IMG/VR virus record: IMGVR_UViG_3300030110_005318 | Coordinates: 1-38,319 of that record | Reading direction: 5' to 3' (one strand) | Source: a virus | Length of the DNA: 38,319 nucleotides | Part shown: positions 26,801-35,051 of the stretch, in pieces | How positions within the stretch are numbered: the first letter of the stretch is position 1 | How the letters are laid out: every line of letters begins with the position of its first letter | Position numbers and translations under genes: made by a program | Notes under the pieces: model-generated | Told to the model about the DNA's origin: nothing | Databases searched by the model: none | What the model saw: only the letters and a program-made list of their open reading frames with translations

Positions 26801-28223
26801 TGATACCAACAAAAGTGGATAGACCAGTTACTCTTAGATTATTCAGTAAAGTTCCATCAACCACTTCTAGGTCATGAGTTGGTTTTTCAGTTCCAATACC
26901 GACAGAACCGAAACCTGTTATGACTGCTGATTGAGTATTGATTCCAACTTGAAAATCTTCATTTGGTTGAGTTGTTCCAATTCCAACATTTGTCATTCTA
27001 TAAATGGAGGCATTAGCACCAGTGCCATCATATCCCCACAAATCATTCGTAAATATTGTTGCTAAACCTGTAGGATTAGTAGGATTTTGAGCAGTGGCAA
27101 CTAACGTATCCGTTCCTAAACCAAGACTATTTGCCTGAACAAAATTAAGAGTTGTAAAAGTTTGTGCAAGACCGACGGGAACATCCTCTCCCTCATTTTG
27201 AAGCAATATTCCTTGTAATCCTGCGCCAGGTGGAACAGCAGCCCATCGAATACCAAGTTCATCTCTTCTTAAATAATAATTATTAATTCCTGCGGATCCA
27301 AATCTATCGTAAATATTTCTTACTGCTAGAGCACCTCCATTTATATCTAATCTAAGAGGTCCGTTATCACTTTCGTTTAAATTTATTATGGATGTTTGAT
27401 CAGCAGGTGTTAATGTTCCCAACCCAACTCTTGATGTTCGAATACCAACATCAGGAACAATTACATCACCCAAAATGGATACGCCAATTCCAGTGGTCTC
27501 AAATTTTTTAATATTATCATGGTATAATTCAACGGCTCCATCTTCAATAAACCTAGCTATATTTTCAGTATTATTGGGATTGTTAATACTTAATAATGAA
27601 CTCATCATTATTAAATTTCCAGTTCCAGAATCTTGAATAATACTATGATCCCCATCATGATATATTGCTAGATCAAAAGAATCACCTGCATCATTTAATC
27701 CAAATGTTGCCTTGGATCCATTTAAAAACTCTAAATTATTAACAGAGGAATCAAATCTAATCGATGTTACTCCACTATCACCATGGAATTCAACATCATC
27801 TTTAAATGTCGATATTCCTGTTACTAAAAGATTACGTAGTTCTAAATCTAATATTTTTGCCTTTCCAAATACGTCTAATAACTCTGTTGGTAGTGTGGTT
27901 CCAATTCCAACTTTACCAGGATTTAAAAATGAATTTGCTGTAAGAACTGTTCCACCAACTCCAACATCTAATCGATCTCTAATTTCTAAAAGTGGAAATG
28001 ATAGTGAGTCCTGAAAATTAACCTTGTCTAAAAATGTAGTCTCACCAGATATCGTCAGTTCTGGAGCACCAGAAATTAATGGAACTGTTAATTTTGATAA
28101 AATTAATTCTTGATCGGGAATTAATAAAGTTCCTTTAATTTCAATGTCTTTAAGAAAAGTTACCTTTTCATTAAATTGTGCCTCATTACCAGTAACATTG
28201 ATATTTGGTGTTACTCCTGACAT
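23874..28223 (-). CDS. Large beta-helix tail fibre/spike protein, 1,449 residues
   Basis: Starts MSGVTPNINVTGNEAQFNEKV after a good GGAGG ribosome site. Parts in order: fibre strands with VGIGTTLPTELLDVFG; GITTQ-STLF units at about 470-485 and 690-725; a run of DVDGATTLNNT repeats; a YPRSKDP-type unit at about 785-830; and a pectate-lyase-like right-handed beta-helix at about 900-1130 (IWVSKSGSDSNSG, TIKVRPGVYEENNPI, LENLNFGG-like turns, CDLTNSNSSFGNFGLVAVG). A C-terminal region at about 1358-1415 (SHSFEYVGTG, DQKGNFDIGEGLQI) is also found in the 1,909-residue protein. No S74 domain. First fibre gene after the spike genes, so possibly the fibre or baseplate-periphery protein nearest the hub; this is inference from order. 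Confidence 0.75.
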   Translation of the reverse strand: MSGVTPNINVTGNEAQFNEKVTFLKDIEIKGTLLIPDQELILSKLTVPLISGAPELTISGETTFLDKVNFQDSLSFPLLEIRDRLDVGVGGTVLTANSFLNPGKVGIGTTLPTELLDVFGKAKILDLELRNLLVTGISTFKDDVEFHGDSGVTSIRFDSSVNNLEFLNGSKATFGLNDAGDSFDLAIYHDGDHSIIQDSGTGNLIMMSSLLSINNPNNTENIARFIEDGAVELYHDNIKKFETTGIGVSILGDVIVPDVGIRTSRVGLGTLTPADQTSIINLNESDNGPLRLDINGGALAVRNIYDRFGSAGINNYYLRRDELGIRWAAVPPGAGLQGILLQNEGEDVPVGLAQTFTTLNFVQANSLGLGTDTLVATAQNPTNPTGLATIFTNDLWGYDGTGANASIYRMTNVGIGTTQPNEDFQVGINTQSAVITGFGSVGIGTEKPTHDLEVVDGTLLNNLRVTGLSTFVGITTQESTLFTNQLSSSGISTFYNPTDSSQGEPTQGAVQIKGGLGVVKNLNVGAKLEVDDDTQLNQKLNVENEATFQHNVIINADNREFLIQNNASTTKFSVDTDNGNTDIKGTLNVDGDTTLNQTLDVDGATTLNNTLDVDGATTLNNTLDVDGKTTFNNVTDATSPTSSSSVQIDGGVGIVKSLFVGLNFDVDGDSTLDKLTVDELATFNANIDANAMLDVQGISTFTGITTQKSTLFANQLSVVGFSTFIGITTQQSTLFTNQSSAVGVATFKNTIDVDADIKDQNDDTGTSVAASLSADITNATYNSTTGVMVLTIANHGFVNGDSIKIPDGTISFSCTYKGSTISQLYPRSKDPNSGKWLVISNKTTNTFEVNVGDGGLSAGVAHSFVSATGGVIHSSGQYIKEDYRLASVGTGVSWRPSGVQTKRTIWVSKSGSDSNSGLLEGDSKATIGGAAAVAVETDTIKVRPGVYEENNPIGLRTDVSVTGEDLRLCIIKPKNKDKDVFHVRRGCLIENLNFGGSNVGVGYDGSACVAFPTPAGSESAVSGYTAPGPANEGPSGRWRSPYVRNCTNFMTSSIGMKIDGNNADGAFTGINSVGADLKSMVCDSFTQYNENGIGVSLTNNGYAQLVSIFTINTDIAIYASTGAQCDLTNSNSSFGNFGLVAVGLGLTQYTGIVSNTNTAGELIGNTNPEQQDTVVAVGVTDADNNVRRAFDGQALYFKINTNNYPDVNATGNSNIDADGRITAPLERLSSVKLRNVDLSGFSPIDPPSVLIIDADDNTLEPKGPQGIVAEATGTVSPAGVLTEINVVAQGRNYLAGQNLVVDIEGDRTLADAIMEPIYFTVDTATNPTPSPAGISTITFNEFIPYELFPDDPFALQRISRILTSSHSFEYVGTGTDINIATPLQGAIPIKANEVVAKDGAQIPFTSTDQKGNFDIGEGLQINQTTSTISGRDFSRSIQAEVTPLILALR
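26351..26458 (-). repeat. 36-bp in-frame tandem repeat, three units
   Basis: Units at 26351-26386 and 26387-26422 differ only at the last bases; the third (26423-26458) is degenerate. Each encodes the 12-residue unit DVDGATTLNNTL. Slippage or recombination here would change the shaft length of the 1,449-residue fibre without breaking the frame. Confidence 0.85.
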
Positions 28224-28226
28224 ATT

Positions 28227-28793
28227 TTAATCCTCCACCACTGGTTTCGATAAAAATTTATCATCTTTAGGTGGATTACTAAGATAATCACTTCCTATCA
28301 TAGTTGGTTTAATTATTTTTTCCAACCATGTTCCTCCATTATGCACCAAGTTTCCTAAAAGAGCATTTGCTTGAGCTTTGAGTCCTCGGAGTAATACTCT
28401 TGATCCTGCAGTTAATGTGATGTTTCTTCCAGCTTTTAAATCAATATCCTGATCTGCTTGAATAGTTACACTATTACCTGATATTCTTACACTTCCATTT
28501 TTTACTACGGTAATTGTAATATCTCCTTTTACTGAACTAATCTTTACACCAACATCACTTGGACTATTTTTTGATCCTGAAACAACTTCAATTGTTCTTT
28601 CATTATGAAGTCGATATGTTCCAGATTCACTTAGTGCTGAAAATTGTTTTTCTTTATTATCTGTGACAGCATACATCAAATACACATTTGCACCATCAGC
28701 ACCCATCTGAGGATTATTAACATCAAGTCGAAACTTAGGTCCTCTACTATCGACTACTCTTTGTTCCCAATTTTGATTCGGTTTTTCCGCCAT
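28227..28793 (-). CDS. Separate gp5C-like spike (beta-helix needle) protein
   Basis: A 188-residue protein. Residues about 75-140 carry evenly spaced strand-turn units (VKISSVKGDITITVV, GSVRISGNSVTIQA, DQDIDLKAGRNITLTAG, SRVLLRGL). They resemble the G-containing octad repeats of the T4 gp5 C-terminal needle and of VgrG/gpV spikes. The remainder has no lysozyme or metal-tip motif; the end is LSKPVVED. Its ATG overlaps the stop of the gp5-like gene by one base, with a strong GGAGGAGG site in the gp5 3' end. In T4 the OB fold, lysozyme and needle are one chain; here the needle appears to be its own gene. A PAAR-like tip or a hub chaperone are alternatives. Confidence 0.55.
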   Translation of the reverse strand: MAEKPNQNWEQRVVDSRGPKFRLDVNNPQMGADGANVYLMYAVTDNKEKQFSALSESGTYRLHNERTIEVVSGSKNSPSDVGVKISSVKGDITITVVKNGSVRISGNSVTIQADQDIDLKAGRNITLTAGSRVLLRGLKAQANALLGNLVHNGGTWLEKIIKPTMIGSDYLSNPPKDDKFLSKPVVED

Positions 28794-31051
28794 TAGTATC
28801 CTCCTCCATATCCACCACCACCTGAAGGTGGAGCACTTGGTGGTGGTGTTGTTGGTGGTGGTGTGTTATTTGTCATTGTTGATGTAGGTGTTATAGTTGG
28901 TTGATCTGAGGTTGGTTCCTGAGTTACAGTTGAAGCAACACTAACTATGGATGGAGCAAAACTTTGCTCTGGTGTATCATATATGATATCATGTGGTGTA
29001 GATGTATGTGCAATACCTACCATTTTGACACCTTTTGTAGGGTGTATATGATAAGGTCCATAATATGGTTGACCGTTTACATATCCAACTAAATTGTTTG
29101 TCTCAGGTCCTACACAATCTATCACCTGAATTACCTCTCCTTGTGGAGTAAGTGGTAGTCTACCAATAATTGGTTTAATCAATGCACCTACACCAGTAGA
29201 TGAAGATACAACAATGGTAGGTATCTCGGTAATACTAATATTATTTATCGGTGTTGCAGATATTATTTTTCCATTATCAATAGTTAAATTATACCCATCT
29301 GCAAAAGCATCAACATATCCTTGTCCACCATCTGTTACTTTAGTGCCAATAACACCAACAGGAATTTCTTCTGAATTTATAACATCATCTGTATCTGCAC
29401 TTGGATAATTTTCACCATCAGAAATGATATCAACACCAGTGATCTGACCATAAGTTGTTGAATTTGGATCAAGATCAACTATAGCTCTACCAATCGCACC
29501 ATACCCCTTCCTACATGGATCCTCAAAACTGACAACGGGTGGAGATGAAAAATATGCAGAACCAGGATCTGTGATTTCAACACCAATGATACTCGCAGTT
29601 CGACTTAAATCTGCAGTCACATCTGACAAACCTTCCGTGTTATCTACAACACCGCCTAATATAGCTCTACCAAATCCACCAATACCATCACCTCCAAAGA
29701 AACTCACGACAGGAGGTCCGCAAAATGTTTTGGATGCACAATCTGGTTTTGTAATAGGACCACTGTCGGCACCGAGTGTATCTGCAATGTTCATATTTTT
29801 AAGAACATTATCATAAGTATCCTTTAAATCAAATGATCGAGAAGGTCCGTATCCAATACTAAATTTTTTAATTTGCCCAACACACTGACCACCAGATTGA
29901 TTACAATCTAAAACTTCACCAAGAGATTGAAACATGCTTGAGGAACTTCGAAGAAGATCTTGAACTTTAAAACTTTTTGGAATAATATCTTTCAATCCTT
30001 CAAGAGGTTCATCTAACGCTGAAGCAATATCGTTTGTAATACCATTTAATAAGGATCCAACAAGTTGTTCTGTGATACAAGTTCCAGTATCAACTACTTC
30101 AAAGATCGCAGATTCGATCATTCCTCGGATTGTTTTTCCTAGTCCATCCACAATTTTACCTGACAAACAATCAAGATTACCTTGAAGTAATGCTAACTTT
30201 GGAACTTGAGCTTTTTGTGCTTCAACTGCTGCCAATGGTCCTTCTAGTTCTAGAACTTCATCATATAAAGATAGCAACCCACCCTGAAATGTTGGAATTA
30301 ACTCCGTATACAGAGATTCTGTCATGGTTGAAACTGCACCAGTTGATAAATTTTGTATTTCTTTCGTAACACTCGCAACATCAGACAAGAAATCCGTTCC
30401 TTCTCCTACACCTGATAATAAATTATCTAAACTTGCAGATACCTTTCCAACAAAATTATCTGCACAAGCGTCGGCAGCAACTTCCGATACTCCAAAAGTA
30501 GACGAAGCAGATATTTTATCCTCACCAGGTGCCACTTTTCTTGTAACAGGAGATTCTTGTGCCTCAGATGTATTTTCACCTGATTCGTTTGGTTTTAGTG
30601 TTCCACTTGGTGGAGCAATCTTATCTGTATATCCAGTGAATGGCACAAATCCAATAGAATCAGAGGGTAAATCTTGTAGAACTTCACTTGTTCTTGAGAA
30701 AGCACCCATTATTATGGGTTGTTGTGCTGTTTCACCATCAAGAAAAAATCCAATTACTACATCACCTGGTCTTAACATAACAGATTTTGAGAAATTTGAT
30801 GCACCAGTTCCTGACGTAGAAGGAATCATTATATTTGCCCAAGGCAAATCTTCATCTGGTAGGTCTGCTTTTGAGAAAGGATGGTATCCCATGATGCGAA
30901 CTTTTAAACGATTACCCCAATTTTCAACTTCCTTATTTTTTGTCGGTGCAAGTTGCTCACCCTGAACATTCGCAGGTGCGATTTGACCTACCCACCAACG
31001 GAAACCATCTTTTCCTACAAAATTCGTTTTTAGTAATGCTTCATCTATCAT
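28793..31051 (-). CDS. gp5: gp5-like baseplate hub protein (OB domain, no lysozyme seen)
   Basis: A 752-residue protein. Residues about 15-125 fit the OB-fold of gp5/VgrG hub proteins: FRWWVGQIAP, NRLKVRIMGYHPF, LPWANIMIPSTSGTG, MLRPGDVVIGFFLDG, QPIIMGAFSRT. There is no recognisable T4 lysozyme domain. The middle is helical and Ser/Leu-rich. Residues about 440-650 carry VVSF-x-GYGAIGRA and VDIISDG-NYPSA type repeats, followed by a conserved YGPYHIHPTKGVKMVG (H-x-H, possibly metal-binding) and a Pro/Gly-rich tail (PPPTTPPPSAPPSGGGGYG). Nine cysteines are spread through it (DC, GTC, GGQC, DPC), unusual for a cytoplasmic phage protein. It lies between gp27 and the spike-like gene, as expected for the hub. 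Strong GGAGG site before the ATG. Confidence 0.75.
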   Translation of the reverse strand: MIDEALLKTNFVGKDGFRWWVGQIAPANVQGEQLAPTKNKEVENWGNRLKVRIMGYHPFSKADLPDEDLPWANIMIPSTSGTGASNFSKSVMLRPGDVVIGFFLDGETAQQPIIMGAFSRTSEVLQDLPSDSIGFVPFTGYTDKIAPPSGTLKPNESGENTSEAQESPVTRKVAPGEDKISASSTFGVSEVAADACADNFVGKVSASLDNLLSGVGEGTDFLSDVASVTKEIQNLSTGAVSTMTESLYTELIPTFQGGLLSLYDEVLELEGPLAAVEAQKAQVPKLALLQGNLDCLSGKIVDGLGKTIRGMIESAIFEVVDTGTCITEQLVGSLLNGITNDIASALDEPLEGLKDIIPKSFKVQDLLRSSSSMFQSLGEVLDCNQSGGQCVGQIKKFSIGYGPSRSFDLKDTYDNVLKNMNIADTLGADSGPITKPDCASKTFCGPPVVSFFGGDGIGGFGRAILGGVVDNTEGLSDVTADLSRTASIIGVEITDPGSAYFSSPPVVSFEDPCRKGYGAIGRAIVDLDPNSTTYGQITGVDIISDGENYPSADTDDVINSEEIPVGVIGTKVTDGGQGYVDAFADGYNLTIDNGKIISATPINNISITEIPTIVVSSSTGVGALIKPIIGRLPLTPQGEVIQVIDCVGPETNNLVGYVNGQPYYGPYHIHPTKGVKMVGIAHTSTPHDIIYDTPEQSFAPSIVSVASTVTQEPTSDQPTITPTSTMTNNTPPPTTPPPSAPPSGGGGYGGGY

Positions 31052-32404
31052 TTAACCACCTCCATATAATCCAAATGTATCTCTAACTAATGTCATAGAG
31101 GTAAATGATCTTTTTGCCTCAAAGTGATGACATAACTCTTTAATTAAATATTTACCACTTGTTTCAGTATCTATTTCGTTTTTATCTCCTCTTGATATTT
31201 TTGGAAACTCACAAGTAATAACATCACCAGCTCTTAAATCTGTATTACAAGGAACCATCATACTCACACTCTGTGTCATTAGAAGATTATATCTCACAAT
31301 ATTTTGTCCTTGAAACTTACTTGGATTGTAATTATCATTTTTACTCTCTTTTGTTGATGCTCCAACATCTAAGATTTGAGATACGGCTCTTGTAGGAAGA
31401 TCATCTAATGTTCTATCAGACTCATCGGATATTTTTGGTAATTCTAAATCTCTACCTAAATTAGAAATCTTTTTACTCTTACCTGTATTTTTTGTCCCAT
31501 ATTTAAAAACATCTTGCGTAAAACCAAGTGTTAAAGGATTAAAGGCTAACCTAACAAAAGAATATGTTCCCATTCTTAAATTTTCAATCAAATTTTGATT
31601 TTTATCAGTATTATACTGTAAGATATTAAAATCATTACTTTTAGTTGTCGAACTTTGATTTACTTCGGTATATTTATAAGTAGCTTTTGATCTTCCATCT
31701 ATTAAACTATCTATCGAAGTAAATTGAAATCCATCCTGTGTTTGAAAAAATACAAATCCAGCTGTTGCATCTTTTGATTTATTCGGAATTGACTTAGATG
31801 CTAATGAAATAAGAGTGGCAAATGGTTTTCTTAAATTTCCTATAAATTCGTAAGGAAATAATGTTCTCTCTATCTTAAATCTAGATTTATCTACCTTTAA
31901 AACATTTTTAAGTATTTTTTCTACTGTATCACTTATAGTTCCTTTATACCTTTTCATGACTCTGGTAGTTTCATTCGTAATTGCCTCTCTTGAGACTAAA
32001 TTAAGTAAAAAACTTTCTCTTTGTGTTTCTTGAAGAATCTGAGTAATACTCGATACAAACAAATATTTTTTGGGGTCAGTTGAAAAATCAAGTCCTTTTT
32101 TCTCTTCTCCCTTCCCAGTTTTTCCCTGATCTAAAATTTTCATAACCAATCTTTCACCACCTCTTAATGGTAATCCATTATAAATTGACTGTCGAGGACC
32201 ATCAGTTTTCTTTGGATCATTAGGATCTTTTTGTGCAATACTATCACCAGTGTTTATTACTCTCACTTTTGCAGTGACAGTTGGTGATAAAATATCCTCA
32301 TAATAATCAATCGAAACTACACCTGATTTTAAATCAGCTGTTCTCAGCTGATCATTTGATTCAAGGAATAATTCTTCGAAAGTGGATGCTTCTGATGCTG
32401 ACAT
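31052..32404 (-). CDS. gp27: gp27-like baseplate hub protein
   Basis: A 450-residue protein whose N-terminal part (STFEELFLESNDQ, VVSIDYYEDILSPTVTAKVRV, GERLVMKILDQG) and C-terminal part (SGKYLIKELCHHFEAKRSFTSMTLVRDTFG) match the gp27/gpD class of hub proteins. These form a trimeric pseudo-six-fold ring that binds the gp5 OB domain. T4 gp27 is 391 residues. FLFVSSITQ-type strands (YLFVSSITQILQETQRESFLL) and MMVPCNTDLRAGDVITCEFP are typical tail-hub strands. The gp5-like ATG starts one base after its stop, consistent with the known gp27-gp5 complex. Identified by motif pattern and gene order. Confidence 0.8.
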   Translation of the reverse strand: MSASEASTFEELFLESNDQLRTADLKSGVVSIDYYEDILSPTVTAKVRVINTGDSIAQKDPNDPKKTDGPRQSIYNGLPLRGGERLVMKILDQGKTGKGEEKKGLDFSTDPKKYLFVSSITQILQETQRESFLLNLVSREAITNETTRVMKRYKGTISDTVEKILKNVLKVDKSRFKIERTLFPYEFIGNLRKPFATLISLASKSIPNKSKDATAGFVFFQTQDGFQFTSIDSLIDGRSKATYKYTEVNQSSTTKSNDFNILQYNTDKNQNLIENLRMGTYSFVRLAFNPLTLGFTQDVFKYGTKNTGKSKKISNLGRDLELPKISDESDRTLDDLPTRAVSQILDVGASTKESKNDNYNPSKFQGQNIVRYNLLMTQSVSMMVPCNTDLRAGDVITCEFPKISRGDKNEIDTETSGKYLIKELCHHFEAKRSFTSMTLVRDTFGLYGGG

Positions 32405-32407
32405 ATT

Positions 32408-33577
32408 TTAATACATAGCTGCTGTGAATTGATCTCGGAGAGAATTATTTTTCCCCTTGATGATTAAAACATCTTGTGAAGATGTTTGTCCTCCAGGTGA
32501 CATTTGAGTATTGTTACCACCACCAACAACCATAACTGTATTTTTAGGTTTTCTATCTGGTGTTATTGTAGAGGTATTTACTTTCTTTTTAGGTTTACTA
32601 ATATTTAACTTATCACCAACCTGTGGTGCAGTCTTATTTATTGTAGGATCTGATGTTCCTCCCGATTCAGGTTTATTTACATCATTGACAGATTTTGTAG
32701 GTGATAGATCAGGTTTCATATTACCATCACTTTGATCCTTTTTCTTAATATCACCACTATCTCCTATACTACCGCCATCAACTTTATCTAATGAATTTGA
32801 ATTTTCTGCCCCAATTATACCTGCACCCGTTCCTTCTTTTTCAATTGTTTTTAAACTATCATTGAAACTATTGGTTTGTGCTGATAATGTTTTTTGAGCA
32901 TCTCCTACACTTGTTTTTAATTTATCGTCTTCAGTATTATCAGTTTCTTCATCAGCAAATTCTTGTTCCTCTTTTTTTCCTATACCAAGAACAGATTTTA
33001 CACCATCTAAAAATCCTCCTGTCAAATCACCAAGAGCACCTACCAAACCTTGAAGTGATTCATTCATTCTATCTTTCAGACCTCCAAGATCTATTGATTT
33101 AATAAAATTAAATACTTTTCCAACAACTTTTCCGATTGATTTAAAAAACCCAACCACACCATCAAAAAATGCTTTAAACTTATCAACAATACTACGAATT
33201 GTTTTAATTACTTTTTTAATTGTTTCAATTATTTGTGGTAATTTATTTACTATAAAACCAACCACAACTATTTGAACTAAGGATATAAGTCTTTCTAATA
33301 AAGTTTTTCCAGCTGCTTTGATTCTGTTAGTTGGTGTTTTTCTTTGAGATTTCTGTTGTTCTAATTGTGCTTCCTCTTCCTCTCTTTTCTTCTTCTCTCT
33401 TCTTCTCTTCATATACTTCATCTCTGCAATTCTAAGTCTTTGTTTTATTCTCAACCCTTTTTTTACAGATTTATCAAATTTTTTATTACTTTTAGCAACA
33501 CCTTTCATTGTTCCAGAAGATTTTTTGGAAATCTTAAGTCCTAATTTTAACACTGATGCGATTGTTCCTGCTGCCAT
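32408..33577 (-). CDS. Basic tail protein with hydrophobic segment, possible tape-measure partner
   Basis: A 389-residue protein. Residues 1-90 are strongly basic, with a charged helix (MKRRREKKKREEEEAQLEQQK at 56-76). Residues 94-116 are hydrophobic and end in GFIVNK (107-112). Residues 113-165 form amphipathic Lys/Phe-rich helices (IIETIKKVIKTIRSIV, FFDGVVGFFKSIGKVV). The rest is low complexity, closing with SSQDVLIIKGKNNSLRDQFTAAMY. Its architecture mirrors the next gene upstream (basic coil, hydrophobic span, GF-x-NK), so the two look paralogous. Their place between gp51 and gp27 fits the tape-measure/gp29 region of T4-like phages. A structural or ejection role is inferred. A GGAG site precedes the ATG. 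Confidence 0.55.
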   Translation of the reverse strand: MAAGTIASVLKLGLKISKKSSGTMKGVAKSNKKFDKSVKKGLRIKQRLRIAEMKYMKRRREKKKREEEEAQLEQQKSQRKTPTNRIKAAGKTLLERLISLVQIVVVGFIVNKLPQIIETIKKVIKTIRSIVDKFKAFFDGVVGFFKSIGKVVGKVFNFIKSIDLGGLKDRMNESLQGLVGALGDLTGGFLDGVKSVLGIGKKEEQEFADEETDNTEDDKLKTSVGDAQKTLSAQTNSFNDSLKTIEKEGTGAGIIGAENSNSLDKVDGGSIGDSGDIKKKDQSDGNMKPDLSPTKSVNDVNKPESGGTSDPTINKTAPQVGDKLNISKPKKKVNTSTITPDRKPKNTVMVVGGGNNTQMSPGGQTSSQDVLIIKGKNNSLRDQFTAAMY

Positions 33578-33578
33578 G

Positions 33579-35051
33579 TTATACTCCTATCAAATTATAC
33601 TGTGTTTGAGAATAAACTACATGTGTATTGTCAGAATTTGAAGAGGATACATTTGGTAGTCCTGTAGCAGCACCTGATTTACCTTGCACTTGTTGATTTG
33701 ATCCATTTCCCTTTGTAGTCATATCAATTATATTTGGTTTTTGATCCTCTAATGTTGATATATCAGTTTTTGCAGGAGGAGGTGTTATATTTTTATCTTT
33801 TTTGTCAAAGGCTCCAACATCTTTTGCAATTAAGGCTGCATCAATCGCAATCGAAGCAGCAGTTCCAAGACCAGGAACAGTTGATGCTGCACCAGAAGCT
33901 AACTCCATGGCAGCACCTGCAAAATCTCCTGACATTGCTCTTTGTGCTGCAAACACGGCACCAAGTCCAAGTCCTAAAAGAGGTATTTTTTTAGCGACTG
34001 CCTTTCCTAAACCTTTTTTAGCAGCTTTTTTTATTCCTGTTTTTGCAATTTGTTTACCTACTTTTTCAGCACCTTCTTTGGCAATTTTCTCAGCACCTTC
34101 TTTACCAATCTTTTTCGTGAGGATTTTAGCACCTTTTTTACCACCAACAGCTATAGTTGCTCTCTTTGCTGCACCACCTAATCCTTTTTTAAAAATTGAT
34201 TTTAATGTTTTGACAGCACCAAACAATTTTCTCACAGCACGAATAGATCCAAATATCAAATCTGGAATTATCATAAAACCACGACTCATAATAAGAAATA
34301 TGCCACCAAGAATACCAAGTCCTTTAAACATTTCATTTCTCATCTGTTTAAAAGTTTCAGTATCACCAGACATTTTTGCCTGAATCATTCTAATTGCCTT
34401 ATTTGCTACAAATCCAGCAAAAATTGCTAAAAGTGCATTACCCAATTGCTTGAATATATTTTTTGCTGCTTTTGCTACTTTTTGAACAGGTTTAAGTAGA
34501 GTTTTACCTACTGATTTACCAACACCTTCTAAAAGTCCTTCCTTTTTCTTTTTCTTATCAGTATCATCTTGTAATTGTTGTTGTCTTAAATCGTCTCTTT
34601 GATCCTTCTTCTTTTTTTCTGCGTCACCTATTAAGAAATTAGATACTTTTTCAATATTTGATTTAACTATATTCTTTAAAGTAGTGATTTCACTTGAATT
34701 ATTTTGCACCTGTTTAAATAAGGTGGATACTAACTTGTTTTTTTCTTTCTCCTTCTTTAATTTTGCTTGAGACTTTTGAAATTCTTTAAGATTAATATCT
34801 GCCTGAACTTCTGCAAGTGATGATAAGTTTTTTGGTCTTCCTCTTCTACCTGAAACATTACCTCCTTTTGATAGATTCGGACTTGTTTTACCAAATACTT
34901 TACCTGCATTTATTTTCCTTTTCTTAAAAACACCAACTCTCTCTTTCTTAGATAACAATTTACCTGTAGATGGATCAACACCAGTATCCGCAGCATCCAA
35001 ATTTGGATTACTTAACATATTTGACGGAATTTTAGAGATGTTAGATGCCAC
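33579..35051 (-). CDS. Putative tail tape-measure protein, 490 residues, GTG start
   Basis: The start codon is GTG (35049-35051), which overlaps the end of gp51 by 11 bases, so coupling is likely; the next ATG is codon 12. Residues 65-80 include GRRGRPKNLSS, an AT-hook-like RGRP core. Residues 90-175 are charged coiled-coil (KKEKEKNK, AEKKKKDQRDDLRQQQLQDD). Residues 203-232 and 245-275 are hydrophobic (NALLAIFAGFVANK, GIFLIMSRGFMIIPDLIF), then a basic Gly/Ala stretch, and a third Ala/Gly-rich hydrophobic region at 356-410 ending in TVPGLGTAASIAIDA. T4 gp29 is 590 residues. The position directly after gp26-gp51 and the membrane-active segments both suit a tape measure that also acts in DNA ejection. 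No hydrolase motif seen. Confidence 0.6.
   Translation of the reverse strand: MASNISKIPSNMLSNPNLDAADTGVDPSTGKLLSKKERVGVFKKRKINAGKVFGKTSPNLSKGGNVSGRRGRPKNLSSLAEVQADINLKEFQKSQAKLKKEKEKNKLVSTLFKQVQNNSSEITTLKNIVKSNIEKVSNFLIGDAEKKKKDQRDDLRQQQLQDDTDKKKKKEGLLEGVGKSVGKTLLKPVQKVAKAAKNIFKQLGNALLAIFAGFVANKAIRMIQAKMSGDTETFKQMRNEMFKGLGILGGIFLIMSRGFMIIPDLIFGSIRAVRKLFGAVKTLKSIFKKGLGGAAKRATIAVGGKKGAKILTKKIGKEGAEKIAKEGAEKVGKQIAKTGIKKAAKKGLGKAVAKKIPLLGLGLGAVFAAQRAMSGDFAGAAMELASGAASTVPGLGTAASIAIDAALIAKDVGAFDKKDKNITPPPAKTDISTLEDQKPNIIDMTTKGNGSNQQVQGKSGAATGLPNVSSSNSDNTHVVYSQTQYNLIGV

Noticed and set aside
30324-30965. 213-codon open frame on the plus strand opposite the gp5-like gene
   Set aside because: Antisense shadow. 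The opposite strand encodes a recognisable hub protein with good ribosome sites; this frame is Ser/Pro-rich with no motif or start signal.
28793-31051. Lysozyme domain in the gp5-like protein
   Set aside because: No E-x8-D-x5-T type T4 lysozyme motif or other muramidase signature found by eye.
33802-34383. 193-codon plus-strand frame opposite the tape-measure-like gene
   Set aside because: Ala/Pro-rich shadow produced by the Lys/Gly/Ala-rich codons of the real gene.
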